A stretch of DNA of 64,000 nucleotides from the NCBI GenBank assembly GCA_028456385.1, contig JALNQF010000036.1, positions 237,999-301,998 of the forward strand, read 5' to 3'. Shown piece after piece: positions 8,658-19,879 of this stretch. The stretch is from Ophiosphaerella korrae. Taxonomy: Eukaryota > Ascomycota > Dothideomycetes > Pleosporales > Phaeosphaeriaceae. The position numbers and the translations under genes were made by a program. How positions within the stretch are numbered: position 1 is the first letter of the stretch; each line of letters begins with the position of its first letter. The notes below the pieces were generated by a model. The model was not told the DNA's origin. It saw only the letters and a list, made by a program, of their open reading frames with translations, and did no database searches.

Positions 8658-10570
8658 CTACAAAGTCTGCTTACCCCGTGTTTCGATCGGTAGGATCAGC
8701 ATACTGAAGAACGCAGCGATGAATAGGCCTCCAGAGGCGTAAATCGGAGCTTTAGGATTCGTGCCTCCGGCTTGGATAGCGACGATCGGAGCGCAAAGCC
8801 CAGCAACGCGATTGAGGAAGCTAGACATGCCAGTTGCTGTACCACGAATGGGAGCCGGGAAGCATTCAGGGGTATATGCGTACAGCACGCCATACATGAT
8901 ATTTTGGAAAAAAGCCTCGAGGCAGGTAAATGTCAATTGGAAGCTCGAGTCGGACGAGATTGTGAACAAAAAGACGAATACTCCAGTAATGACCGTGGCA
9001 ATCGACATTGTGCCTTTGCGACCAATGTACTTGATGTCGACTGTCCAGCAGGCAATCAGGGATCCGGGCACGCCGACGATGGCGGTAATAGCGTAGTTGC
9101 GGTACACTGTACTTGTATCATTCTCAACGCCGCCTCCGGAGTTGGCAAGGTACTGTGGAAGGAATGCATTAAACAGCGGATACGCCATGCCGATTGTGGT
9201 CCACTGGAACCAGAGCAAACAGGTAGTGAGGCCAATCTTCTTGTCCTGGAAGAGAGCACCAAAACGCTTGAAGGAGAATCTAGAGAGAGAGCCCTTAACG
9301 ATTTGCAACATGCTGAGTTTGGCGTCTTTGCCGGTTGCTTCGGGGTCTCCACCAACATAGTTCAAGATATCTTCGGTAAGCCAAGTGGTGGTGTTGTTGT
9401 AAGATGCGATGCCATATACCGTGGCCACAGCTTCAGCCTGGCGACCACGAGATAACAAGAACTTTGGTGATTCGTAGAGGTGGAATAAGAAGAAGCGGCA
9501 AATGAACATCACAAATGTGATCGCCCCCAAAGTGAGGATCAGATAACGCCACCCCATATTATCGGCTTTAGTGCATGGAGCACCTGGCTTGCATGAGAAG
9601 TTGGGGATATACGCCCATGCAACTAAGATCTATTAGTCCAGTTCTTGAATGCGGAATTAAACGACTTACGAAGCGAGGCAATCAAGTTCCCAACAGGCCA
9701 AAAGACGGAGAGCAACGTCAGAAGAGTCCCAGAGGTTTGCGGCAGAAACTCCAAGAACAGGGCGCCATCGACAGGCAAATTACCACCAACACCAAGCCCA
9801 ATACATGCGTAGAGCGCACACGTGCCTATCCAGGTGGGACCGCCACCAGAAGCAAGGCCAAAAGCACCAGCAAGGAAGAGGGTAAAATTGAAAGCAAGAC
9901 GACGGCCGACGACATCAGATGCTGTACCCCAGAAGGAAGCACCGATGCACAAACCGAGGAAGAGTGCGAGAGTAGTGTACCTGACTCCTGTCTCGCTGAT
10001 ACCAAATTCTGCAGAAAGTTGTGGCAAGGTTAACGCTACTCCCTAAAAACTTGAATTTAGTGATGGAAAAGAGGCCGGGGTACTCAAACTTGCCTGTAGC
10101 CAGAGGTTGTCTGCCATCCACCCGCCACCTGCCAGGCAAAACAACTCCCACTGGTATCTTCCCATTCCCATGTCTTGTAGAGCCCTATTCATGACTTTGG
10201 ACTTGCCTATATTTCGTTAACCTAGTTTCAAAACAGATTCCGTGAATCAAGCCTTACGGTCATAAGGCGTGTCTGTGTCCGAGGCTGCTACATCAGCAAT
10301 GATTTCTTCCTTGAGTGTCTCTACTGTCATTCCATGGTTAACAATGCCACTCGATGCATCACTGTCTGCGCGTCTGGGTGCGCCCTCGGGCTTTTCATCC
10401 TTTTCAGCCGTCTCACTCTTTCGTGGGTTCGGCGTCGTTGGTGCAAGGGAATTGCGTTGGGGAGATGAGATGGAGGCGCGCTGGGGTGCTTGGTCAAGTG
10501 GCTTTAAGACGTCAGGGAATTCTGAAACGTCGTGGGTCTTGAACGGGTTAACGAAGATGGTTCGAGGCAT
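8658..10570 (-). CDS. MFS transporter (SVOP/sugar-porter-like)
   Basis: Exons in coding order are 10570-10258, 10206-10094, 10042-9670 and 9622-8658 (587 aa). The roughly 100-residue N-terminus is Ser/Pro/Lys-rich and cytosolic. The membrane part starts at MGRYQWELFCLAGGGWMADNLWLQ. Family marks are the TM2-3 loop GTASDVVGRR, a TM4 IGLGVGGNLPVDG, YESPKFLLSRGR after TM6, and CFPAPIRGTATG in the C-terminal half. This is the pattern of the SV2/SVOP-like branch of major facilitators, often annotated as sugar or carboxylate permeases; I cannot infer a substrate. The second intron has a GC donor (CAG followed by GCAAGT) and ends TTTTTAG. The third has a clear ACTAAT branch site. The gene stands alone inside a repeat-bearing region. 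Confidence 0.85.
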
Positions 10571-12975
10571 GTTGGCGTGAGAATGTTAGTGTTGTAACAA
10601 AATGCTTTTGGGTTTGTTGCATGGATGGCTAGCTCGGTGCCAGATATCGACGGGAAGGTTGCAAGGGAGTTGTTGCTGAAGAATTGCTTTTGGTTGATAT
10701 TGGCTGTATTCGAGATATTTGTTCGGGATGCACTTCGATTCACCTAAGCAAAGAATGCTTGAAAGGCTTGGAGAAGCTTGTATTGTGCCGAAAAAAACGA
10801 CAAATGTTCTCAGGGATGGGTCTAAAAAATTGAAACAAAATCAGGGACAAAATACACGACCAATGTCAGGCCAACGAGAAAAATCGATTGGAATATATAC
10901 TACGTTTATTTTAAAATTTCAAAGTGGATGGTTAATGTGGAGTTTAGTACCGTTGGTGAGGTGCGCCAAGTACGACCGAAGTTGAGCGAGTGACGTCGAT
11001 GATGCTTGACTGGCCAAGCACCCGCCATTCTGTTCCACTCCACTCCTCGTGAGCATGGTGATCACCAAGCTTCGCGGCTCTGGTTCGCCCAGTCTCTTTA
11101 ACTTGACACTAGTTGAACAAGGATTGATCGAACACATAGCGCCGGATCTCTTACGCAACGCTCCCGCCCCTTGCCGTTTCTGCACGATGACACACGCCTC
11201 TCAACGTAAAAAGTTCAAAAATGCCCTGTGCTTATGTCTATCACCTGTAGCAACCAGTAAAAGGAACTCGGATACGACGCTAACCACGCATATGGGATGT
11301 TGAAACGTGACGTGAGCTTACCTGCAGTTCGGGGTGTTCTTTGGGTATACTGAAAATTTTGCCCATAAACCGCTAATGAAAACCGGCTGTACCCGACAAG
11401 GCCACCATTACTTTACACTCCACTTGTAACGTCATATCCTTTGTCGTTGCCAGAGTCGGAGCCGGCCGTAAGCAAGGTCTGAATTGCCGGACTCTAGTAT
11501 CGTTTGGAGAAAAGGGTCCCGGGTGATGTCTAAAGAACGAGTAACAGACATGCGATAAGTAGATACGGAAACACCAGAAAATTCGATGGTCTAGTAAATG
11601 TGTAATAACGAAGCGGAGATCGAAATTATTTATTGTATTCTATTATCTTGCTTCCTGATGTGGTACTCTACTTGCACTTGACCTTACCTACAATTGGCCA
11701 ATGTTGTGCCCAGAAGCCTGTGAAATAATACACAAATCCATACATTTTTTATAACAGCCCCGAACATACATTACTTTCATCAACACTGGATTTTAGGATA
11801 AATATTGCCTGATATGAACACCTTGAAAGCGCCCAGTCTCGAACGCTGGGAAACCTTGAACAATTCTCGCACAGCTCCTTCACCCTGGGCCAGATCAATG
11901 TCTAAAGAATTTTAGCTAACATAGAGCGGCGCCCCTCACCAACTTTGCGCGCCTATATTATATCAACATACAATGGCTCAACGCCGTGTTACTCAATTAG
12001 CTTCAAAATGAAGCAGATATCCAGCTTGCTATCTTTTCTATTGAATAGAATCAAATGCAAGGTAGTAACCTACAAAGTTGGCGGGGGGCGCCGCTCGCTT
12101 GCCATCTACGTTAATAGCAAAGGTAGATTCGTTTGATGACCAGAGTCAATATTTTACCTTTATGGGGTATTCAGTCAAAGGTAAACAGGCCCCGAATTGT
12201 TGTCACCAAGTGAAGCAGGCATGGTATTAGCAAATATTATAGGCCGACCACAGGATGCATTGTCCAATTTGATTTACCTTACCCGGAGATAGGACAACAC
12301 GGAAATGATTAACATGGCCTACAGCATACAGACCCGTCAACCTAGACCCTAGATTAAACTCCACCAATAGCCATCTCGGGCGCAACATCTGAGATAGTAA
12401 AGTTTGATCAGGGATCCAAGGCGGTGGGCCGGTACGCAGTAGGAGCAATATAGAAGAGGTGTCGATCATAGTACCTTGCCTATGGAGGTTTTTTTTTTTT
12501 AGTATGTAACTCGACATTTCCCAACTCTTCGCCACCTGCAGAATCTCGGCAGCGTGCGCGGCAGTATTTACAACGTCTTTCATGCCCAGCGCTCTGGAGA
12601 CTTTAAGGCCCCGGAAGATAAAATTTGTGACACTAATCGATCTGCCTAAATCGGAGAACAAAACTAGCCCTGGGGTTGTCAAACCATATGTTTAGGTAAA
12701 CAACGGAATCCAAACTCCACCTGGTTAACCCGGGAATCGACCTGCTACAAATAACACCAACTGAAGCGCCGTTCGCTGCCTTCCGCTTTTCGACAAATGA
12801 TCAGTATGATGCGCAATTACACATCACTCTTTCAATCTCTTGTAGATTGAAGCTTCATAGACAGTGGCTTTGTTTGACGTATAGGCATATATCCCATCTC
12901 CGGCAGAACTTGGCGAATCATCCATTTGAAAACTTGAAGTTACTCTATCTCACCTAGTTAGTATTTGTATACCGT
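10571..12975. other. long intergenic region
   Basis: About 2.4 kb without a gene I can support. The start is the promoter of the MFS gene. Open frames here (for example 12227-12682 on the minus strand) lack recognisable motifs and have mixed, non-coding-like composition. Short T runs and AT-rich patches from about 11560 fit decayed repeat DNA that leads into the pseudogene at 12976. Confidence 0.45.
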
Positions 12976-13611
12976 TTACATATAAATATTAACCTTATTA
13001 GATTTACTTAACCCATCGCTGTATAGCGTACGGTATATAATCTTCGCACGCCGCTGAAACCAGAACCGAGATGCCTTCCGTCCCATCTGCCTCCACTCAA
13101 CAAACTGCTGATACAGCTCATCTTCGAGCTCTAGGTGCCTTTCTAGCCTCTCCTTTGATAGCAGCAGCCACTAGTCTCTTCGTAGGCCTGCTATCTGGTA
13201 CCTCGCTGCCCATATATCTCTAGCCGTACGCTCAGGTATTTTAAAGCGGACGCTGGCCTCTGCTGCTGTTGGAGGCCTGAAAAAGCCATCCCACTTAAGG
13301 CCAGCTAGGCATCGTTGCTTCTGCTTTATGACTTGCTCTACCTCTGGCTCATATATACGGTAGTGCATAAAGTACTCAACAATCTCCTTCTTCTTTCTTA
13401 AAGACGCTATATTATGGGATCGGCTCCGTGGAGGATTAGGTTCGTATAGGCGCTCAGTAGTAATCAAATCAGGTATAGATCGTTTCTTTCTCCTAGTTTG
13501 GACGTTAAGAGAACGCTGAGAATTCGGCTCACTCGGCGTAAGCTGCGAAAGCGGTGCACGAGCCATCTTGGGATAGTAATACAGGCACTGGTAATCTGGC
13601 TGGAGCAGCAA
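12976..13611 (-). pseudogene. HTH transposon-type gene with an in-frame stop
   Basis: The frame from 13611 encodes a basic protein with a helix-turn-helix-like part (HYRIYEPEVEQVI, RPPTAAEASVRFKIPERTARDIW) ending at a TAG at 13171-13173. Reading through that one stop, the same frame continues for about 64 codons with LELEDELYQQFVEWR and SRFWFQRRAKIIYRTLY. These resemble the second half of CENP-B/transposase-type DNA-binding regions seen in repeated fungal genes. One CAG-to-TAG change would explain the break. No catalytic DDE region follows, so this is a fragment. It lies 170 bp inside the right copy of the inverted repeat, oriented away from it, as a transposon gene would be. The family name is by resemblance only. 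Confidence 0.55.
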
Positions 13612-13779
13612 TTTATCAGCGCCTGACGTGCCCAGACAGGCTACTGCAGATTACGTATGTGCGACCGTCTGATATTGCCATTCTCTTGGCACGTTTTGAT
13701 ATTGGCTCGCTTAACTTTGATCAGCAGCTAAGTTTAGAGCCCCTTCTAGCGTTCGGCGAAAGGGGCGAATTTTTACGGT

Positions 13780-13849
13780 AGTTGCATGGCATAAACCGAG
13801 TTACTTCAGGGCAACTAATATTGTAACCCAATCCATCTTATCGCTCAAC
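13780..13849 (-). repeat. right copy of an inverted ~70-bp repeat
   Basis: Reverse-complement partner of 7574-7645. The matched order is preserved from CATGCAACT (inner end) to GATAAGA (outer end). The similarity fades just outside 13849, suggesting an element boundary there. Confidence 0.65.
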
Positions 13850-14089
13850 CTACGATGCAACCTTATACTATCATGATAGATAAGATCCTATCGCAGTTTA
13901 GGGGTGTACCTAGCAAGTGATAGAGTCTCATACTCCCTAGTCTAACACGCGGAGCAAAGCCACACACCACGCTCACCAAGCCCACCACAACACAATCCAA
14001 CCGCCAATAACGCCGCTCTCTCACCTTCGATAATCGCCACCATTGCCTATACAAGACGACGTATACTCCAAATCATCTCGCTACAATTC

Positions 14090-17000
14090 CTACATGTTAT
14101 CAAAATTCAGTCCCCAATCGTCATCCCCTCCGCCATCCATAGTCATGTCCATATCCATATCCATGCCCATCCCACCCATATCGCTCAAATCCAAGTCTGG
14201 GAGATTGCCTAGTTCGCCAGTCCCGGCATCGCCCGTGCCCATGCCCATGCTCAGTAAATTCAGGCCTTCGCCAGTGAGTTCTTCCATGCTTCGCTGCAGC
14301 GCCTTGTTGTCCATGTTGGAGATGTCGTCTGCGATGCTGGCGACGGCCGCGTCATCCATGGCTTTAGTGATGTCGTCGGGGATACTGGTGGTTTGCATAT
14401 CTGCGATGTTGACGCTGGGGAGGTTGATGACAGGGCCTTGACCTTGGAGGGCTGCTTCGCCGATAGATGCGAGCTGGGCTTCGACGCGGCGATGGAGACG
14501 GACGATTGTTTCAGCAGTGAGGGGGTCGGTTGCGACGAGGTTTGCTGCGTCGTCGTGTTCGTGCTTTAGCATTTCGCGGAGGTTCATGCGTGTGCGTTGG
14601 GGGCGAGGGGCGGGGATCGAGCTGCCTACCCAGTCTACGGGTATGGCGCTGTCGTCGATTGTCGGCGCACATATAATTGATACGCCTATGTCCAGAGCCG
14701 CTGCGCCATTACCTGCTTCTATTTGGGCTGTGATTTCATCGATGATAGCCCGAAGTATCTTGTGGGTACCAAGAATCTTGAGTGAAGCGTACACTTGCTT
14801 GTGTGTGTAGCTAGGTGGGTTGGGTTGAATGGACGCGGTGGACGCCCAAGTTGACAGCTGCTGTACAGTATGGCGCAGTGATGTGTTCAATGTGCTATTT
14901 GGCGCATTTGTCCACTGCTCTAGGTCCTTCATCGACGCGTACATAGAACGTTCCCAGTTCAAATTCCCCTTCATTGCCTGCATTAGGGGTTCAATACTAT
15001 TTGCTCGAGCGGCATCACGGCGCTGCAGAGTACGGAAGCATTTCTCTAACCGACTAGAAACGATGGCTAGGATAGCAGAGTGTGTCGCTTGTACGTCTCC
15101 AGAAGATGGGGTAGAAAGTATGACCTCGCTAAAGACGCGCAGGATGGCATCGAGATCATTATGGGTTTGTATCAGCGCATATGAAGACATCCAAAGTAGA
15201 CCGCCGATCAAAGATGGTAAGAGAAATGTCTCCATAAGATCTAGCCATATATTAGCAGTTTTTCAGTGAGCTTGTTGGGCATCACTGCTTACATTCCAAC
15301 CCTCCTTTCACGGACTCAAAAGACAAAATGCCCACAGACAGTGCTGCAACTGTCTGCTGGAAAAGTATCGGTACTATGACATAGAATTCCTGTGGGCGAC
15401 AGGAGGAAAACACGTCATTGCTGAGGCCTTCATTGCCAGAGTCGTACAGTCCTTTGAGCCAAGTTCCAAGGTGTTTGCTTTGTTCTTCTGTCAAGTTATC
15501 CGGTAGAGCGCTTTTCTGTCCCTGTGAAACCAATCGAGCGACAAATGATCCTGGACTTATGCCAATATCATGATATGTCAAATCATAGCGGTAGATGAAC
15601 GACATAACAAGAACTAGGACGGCACCAAATTCATCATACACAGGCTGGTACTCGCCTAAAAAGTTAGTGGTTTGCAAAATAAGTGCTTTGGAGTACTCAC
15701 CTTGATCATTGTCGTAATGCCAATCGTCTAGAATCTGGCAAAGCGGACGAAGGATACTCGCAGGCGATGTGAATTGAAGAATCACGTCCATGGCTTGTGG
15801 CTTCCTAAATAACAAACTTGACAATTGCTTCAAGTATATCGTCGTTTGTGTTTCACAGAGGTGAGAAATGAACTGTAAATAGTCAACTAAGCAAATATAA
15901 AGCCTACAGTGCCGAATACCTCTGCGATGGCGCCCGCGATGGCGCCAGCGTTTCCATCAAGATTCTCCAATTCATCAACATACATGCTGATTTTGTCGAA
16001 GTTGTTTTTGCATTGATCAAGAAGCGTTTTCTTGTCGTATTTGGTATCCGGCGGGCCTTGCATAGGCGTCTCACCCAGGAGACGCTCTACCGTGGCGGTT
16101 GGAATTAAATTGTGTAGTGCGCAGGCATTGAGAAAGTCCTGTCTCACATCCGCTAGCGAATTACTATTACCCATCATATCGTCAAAACCTTGCGAAAAAG
16201 CTGGGAATGCGTTAGGATCTACGTGATTAAGCGCTTGCGTTATACAGAGTTCTGGTGTCATTGGAAAGATAGACGGAGACAATTGTGAGAGCAGAATGGG
16301 TATCTTGTTGACAAGGAACGACTTTAAGCAAAACATAGTCTGGCTAGGTTCGCTACGATACATGGCATTCGCGAGGATATCAAAACCAGCCGTAACAAGG
16401 TCGGTGGCTATGCTTTGCGGGTCGATCTACTTGTGTTAGTGGGTATGTGGTGATACGAAGTGATCAGTATACCTTGTAGCGAGAGTGGAGGTAATTAATA
16501 ATAGTGAAATCATCCGTGAGCGGTCGCGCAACTAGCTACGTAATGTTAGGAATAGCATATCCAAAGTGGTGAATACATACCATCGAATTGAAGAAAATAT
16601 AAAGTCCAGCTCTTGTGTTCAATGTTGGTAAGTCCAAGACCGCCTCGAGTTGGAGTGCAGCTACCTCGAGTCCTGTATTTCCAGAGGCCTCTCCATTTAC
16701 AATAGCAGGTTTGTCGTGAAAGTCATGTTGTTTCTGTGAGATTTCTAGGCGACTTGCGATCTGCAGAGAATTTTGTGATCCAATGGAGTTATGTGAAAGG
16801 AATGGGATAAAAGAAGACAAGGATTGGACGAAGCTTTTACGGAGATCTAATGTAGGTGAGCAATTGCAGACAGATAATTGTAAAGCAATGGCGACCTGGC
16901 CAAATGGACTTCTTGGTAAAGGCGCGCATACCTTTGCCTTTGGGGTTGTTCAATATATTGAGCATTTTTGGGTTTTCGATGACGCCAATCACTAGTACGC

Positions 17001-17544
17001 CGAGCCCTTCCCGGACATTAATGGATTGCTGCTGTGGCTGCTGCTGAATCCCAGCCATGGCTTGAATCATTGTGTCACTGGTGTGTGATGTTACCATGCC
17101 TTGCATCCATTTGGTTACAAGAACCAGCGTGCGTAAGCCTTCAGTGTTGTTCAATGGACGAGTTTCCGACTGAAAACTTTTGGCTAATCGATGGAAGACG
17201 ATCTCTTCTAATTCTGGCGGGTTGAGCCAATTAAGTTCCTTTGCCGACTCATGACTATTAGTCTTTGGTAAACGATCCTTGGAGAACTGGAATGCTGCGG
17301 TAAGAAGGTCTGCTGCATCTATTATCTTAAGGGCCAGTAGCCGTTCGAAATAGACTATTACGCGCGGATCCACACTGATGCGATTGGGGTAAACAGGCTG
17401 TAATAGTAGCGCTGCAATCTTTGCGCCCGGTAGTGGTGACTGTGAGTGTAGTTCGGCTGCTGCTACATCGAACAGGTCGACTAAAACTCGGACTGCAAGG
17501 CAGCGTTGCAGGAAGAGCGCCCACCGACTGGCCATGGAATCCAT
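14090..17544 (-). CDS. MED5: Mediator complex subunit 5 (Med5/Nut1)
   Basis: Seven exons in coding order: 17544-16932, 16846-16581, 16535-16473, 16426-15920, 15872-15701, 15655-15293 and 15240-14090, giving 1044 aa with every junction in frame. Med5 is a tail-module subunit of the RNA polymerase II Mediator, acting in the nucleus between activators and polymerase. The identification rests on the size, the N-terminal pattern (SRWALFLQRCLAVRV, then NRISVDPRVIVYFERLL), the all-helical repeat-like body and the acidic C-terminus ending DDDWGLNFDNM, typical of filamentous fungal Med5. Intron 5 (15656-15700) is 45 bp and keeps the frame, so it could be missed; its CTAAC branch site supports it. The C-terminus carries a Met-Asp repeat (GMDMDMDMTMD) encoded by an imperfect 6-base repeat. 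Confidence 0.88.
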
Positions 17545-17984
17545 GATTCATGGAGAGAAGGCGGAGAACCACTATGCTAAAACGATTCTAATAGCTGAAA
17601 ATAATGTTGATGCTGAAAGGTGATCGCAGAAGAGATGAAGATGGCCTGCAGGTCACTAGCCTTGGTTTCGGATTGTCCGTGCGAGTTAGCGCCTCATTGT
17701 CTCATAGGGCAGGGGCGTTCCCATGGTTCGCCAATCTCTCAATGAACAGCCTCGGACTCTCCATACAGTGTCCAACCAGACTATCGCAAACTGCACCCCT
17801 ATTGATGCATCAATATGATTGCGCCTCATCGAATTCGTCGCTTAAATGGAACGTGATTATAACTACATAAACTATCATGACGCACACATACCGGTCGCTG
17901 TGCATCCTACATACAAATACCCAAGCGTCTCCAACCCAATCCTATGATTATATTAGAGTACCTATATGCGCAACAAATACCGAC
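17545..17984. other. intergenic between MED5 and next gene
   Basis: About 440 bp. It holds the 5' leader and promoter of MED5 on its left and the 3' end of the minus-strand gene at 17985 on its right. No other feature seen. Confidence 0.4.
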
Positions 17985-18728
17985 TCATGATGGGCGCCGA
18001 TGAGTGTACCGTGACTGATCCTCTGGTGCTCGTGGCCCTACCATCCAATCCTCCATCATGAGCCATTGACTCCAAGTCTTCTCCGCGCCTTCAATCTCTG
18101 CTAGCTGTACATCTTGCAATGGTTTCAGAAAGGGAACCGATTCTTGTGGCGACATGTCGTATTGGCATTTAACCTTTGCCCATCCTACGCTTTTGGCGGT
18201 GAAAAGGTAGTTGCGACGCTCGCATTCGTGAACAGGGCCAACGCCTTTCTTCCAGTCATCGCCAAAGAATCCATGCATGATGCCTTCTTTGTCCATTCCG
18301 GTGATGACGAGACGTCGTATAAAAGGTACTAATGAGACCCACGCAGGAGCCGGTTGGCCACGAGCATTGGTGACTGAACCTTGTCGCGGCCATGGGTGGT
18401 TGTATGCTGCAGGCCCAGAAGAGTGTGGGAGTGGTCCCGAGGAATTGATAATAGGGTTTTGAGTCCACTGAAAGGGGAGCCGGATGTTGATGAGCGCGGC
18501 TACGGCTTGAACACCATTGTCATGTTGGGCGTGGTCGAGTAAGAAGCGTTGGCAACTTTGGTATGCGGGGTGCCATTCGAATATGTCGAATTGCGGTGTT
18601 GCTGACGGATCGTTCTGACCTGACGGCGTCCCGCCGGATGATGTGCTAGGGCCTGCTTCGAATGTGTCCCCCCTTGCAGAGAAGGTGGGATATCCTCCCA
18701 GGTTAGAGAACCTTGGCAGGCTCGTCAT
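17985..18728 (-). CDS. conserved-looking fungal protein of unknown function
   Basis: 247 aa in one coding exon. I start at the ATG at 18728 because a clean intron (18745-18817, GTGAGT donor, TTGTTGTAG acceptor) lies just upstream and would sit in the 5' leader. The protein has a Ser/Gly/Pro-rich N-terminus (about 45 residues). A compact aromatic-rich region follows, with FEWHPAYQSCQRFLLDHAQ, LVPFIRRLVITGMD, GFFGDDWKKGVG, ERRNYLFTAKSVGWAKVK and WLMMEDWMVGPRAPE. There is no signal peptide or membrane segment. It resembles an uncharacterised ascomycete family that databases sometimes label as an apoptosis-inhibitor-like protein, a label I would not trust. Nothing in the neighbourhood points to a role. 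Confidence 0.75.
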   Translation of the reverse strand: MTSLPRFSNLGGYPTFSARGDTFEAGPSTSSGGTPSGQNDPSATPQFDIFEWHPAYQSCQRFLLDHAQHDNGVQAVAALINIRLPFQWTQNPIINSSGPLPHSSGPAAYNHPWPRQGSVTNARGQPAPAWVSLVPFIRRLVITGMDKEGIMHGFFGDDWKKGVGPVHECERRNYLFTAKSVGWAKVKCQYDMSPQESVPFLKPLQDVQLAEIEGAEKTWSQWLMMEDWMVGPRAPEDQSRYTHRRPS

Positions 18729-19879
18729 GCTTGAAAAGCAATTGCTACAACAAAACAAGTTGTTAGCGATGTGTGATGCCTGAGGGGAACACATCGCTTT
18801 ATTTGTTTGCGACTCACCTTGCAAGAGGCTACAAACCTTCTAGGGCTGTTCTCAGATCGTTTGGCAAGCGGGCAATAGGAGTAGGGTCTAAGGCTGGCAA
18901 ATTGAGAGAGCAAAGTCAATGACGCGACGACGACGAACGACGAGTATCAGAGAGTAGAGACTGCTATTCGATGCTGGGAGATGAGATGGTTAGTAGACGG
19001 TGCATATATGGATTTATATTCGCCAGTGGCTGTTGAGGTGAACAGACTGATGCACATGTGCGGTTGGACGGGGTGGCTTTTCGGTTCACTCCGCCAAACG
19101 AACCGTCGTGTGGATCAATTGTAGAAAGCTCACGGGTTCTTGGAATGAATCCTTGCGATGATCACATCCAGCCACACTTGCCTCTATCGCATCTTCACTT
19201 TTGCCCACCCGAACTAATGATAGGTAGGGCGCCGAGATAGCGCTAGAAATGGAGGCTTTGGTGGGTTACTTGTGCGAATGTGGGACGAAAGCAGAGCAAC
19301 CGTTTGCTGGATGCTCGTTGTTGTCGACGCCCCGCTGTGCTGCTGTCGTTGGCTGCTCGCTGTGCATGCTTCAGCTGCCATGTCCCTCCTTGCCCGTCTA
19401 TCCAATTCTACGTGACGATGGTTAGATGTTTGGACGAAAGCCGGTCAGGCCGACATGTTGGCACAAGGCTTGCCCTGTCGACTTGTCGATCTAGTCTTGG
19501 TTCACACACGATCAGAATCGCAGCACGGCCTCCACCAATGCTGTGGTCTGGTTAATTGATCACTCGATAGATATCTCGCCAGAACCTAACAGACGCCATG
19601 ACGCCCGACTGGCTCCTTTTGGGAAGGCAATGCCTCGGCGATACTATAGGCCACTCAGCCTCAACACTGTTGCTTTTCAAGCGCGCGATGCCAGTGGTGC
19701 CCCTCACAATCCTTGAATAGCTGAACTGCACAGCCACAGCCACAGCCCCCAGAAACGTGCAGACAGGATGCAGCGATGATGTAGCGGAATATGAACCGAA
19801 CTTGTCCGTGCGCCTTTGGTCACATCGTGGCTCACGCCCTGCATCATCGCAAATCGCGACCACAGCTCAGCATCTTCAA
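18729..19879. other. leader intron and intergenic region
   Basis: Contains the 5' leader of the minus-strand gene, with its leader intron at 18745-18817. About 1 kb follows without supported genes, leading to the aldo/keto reductase promoter. Open frames here have no motif support. Confidence 0.4.

Noticed and set aside
12227..12682. 151-codon minus-strand frame
   Set aside because: No domain, no splice context and mixed composition in a decayed region; not reported as a gene.
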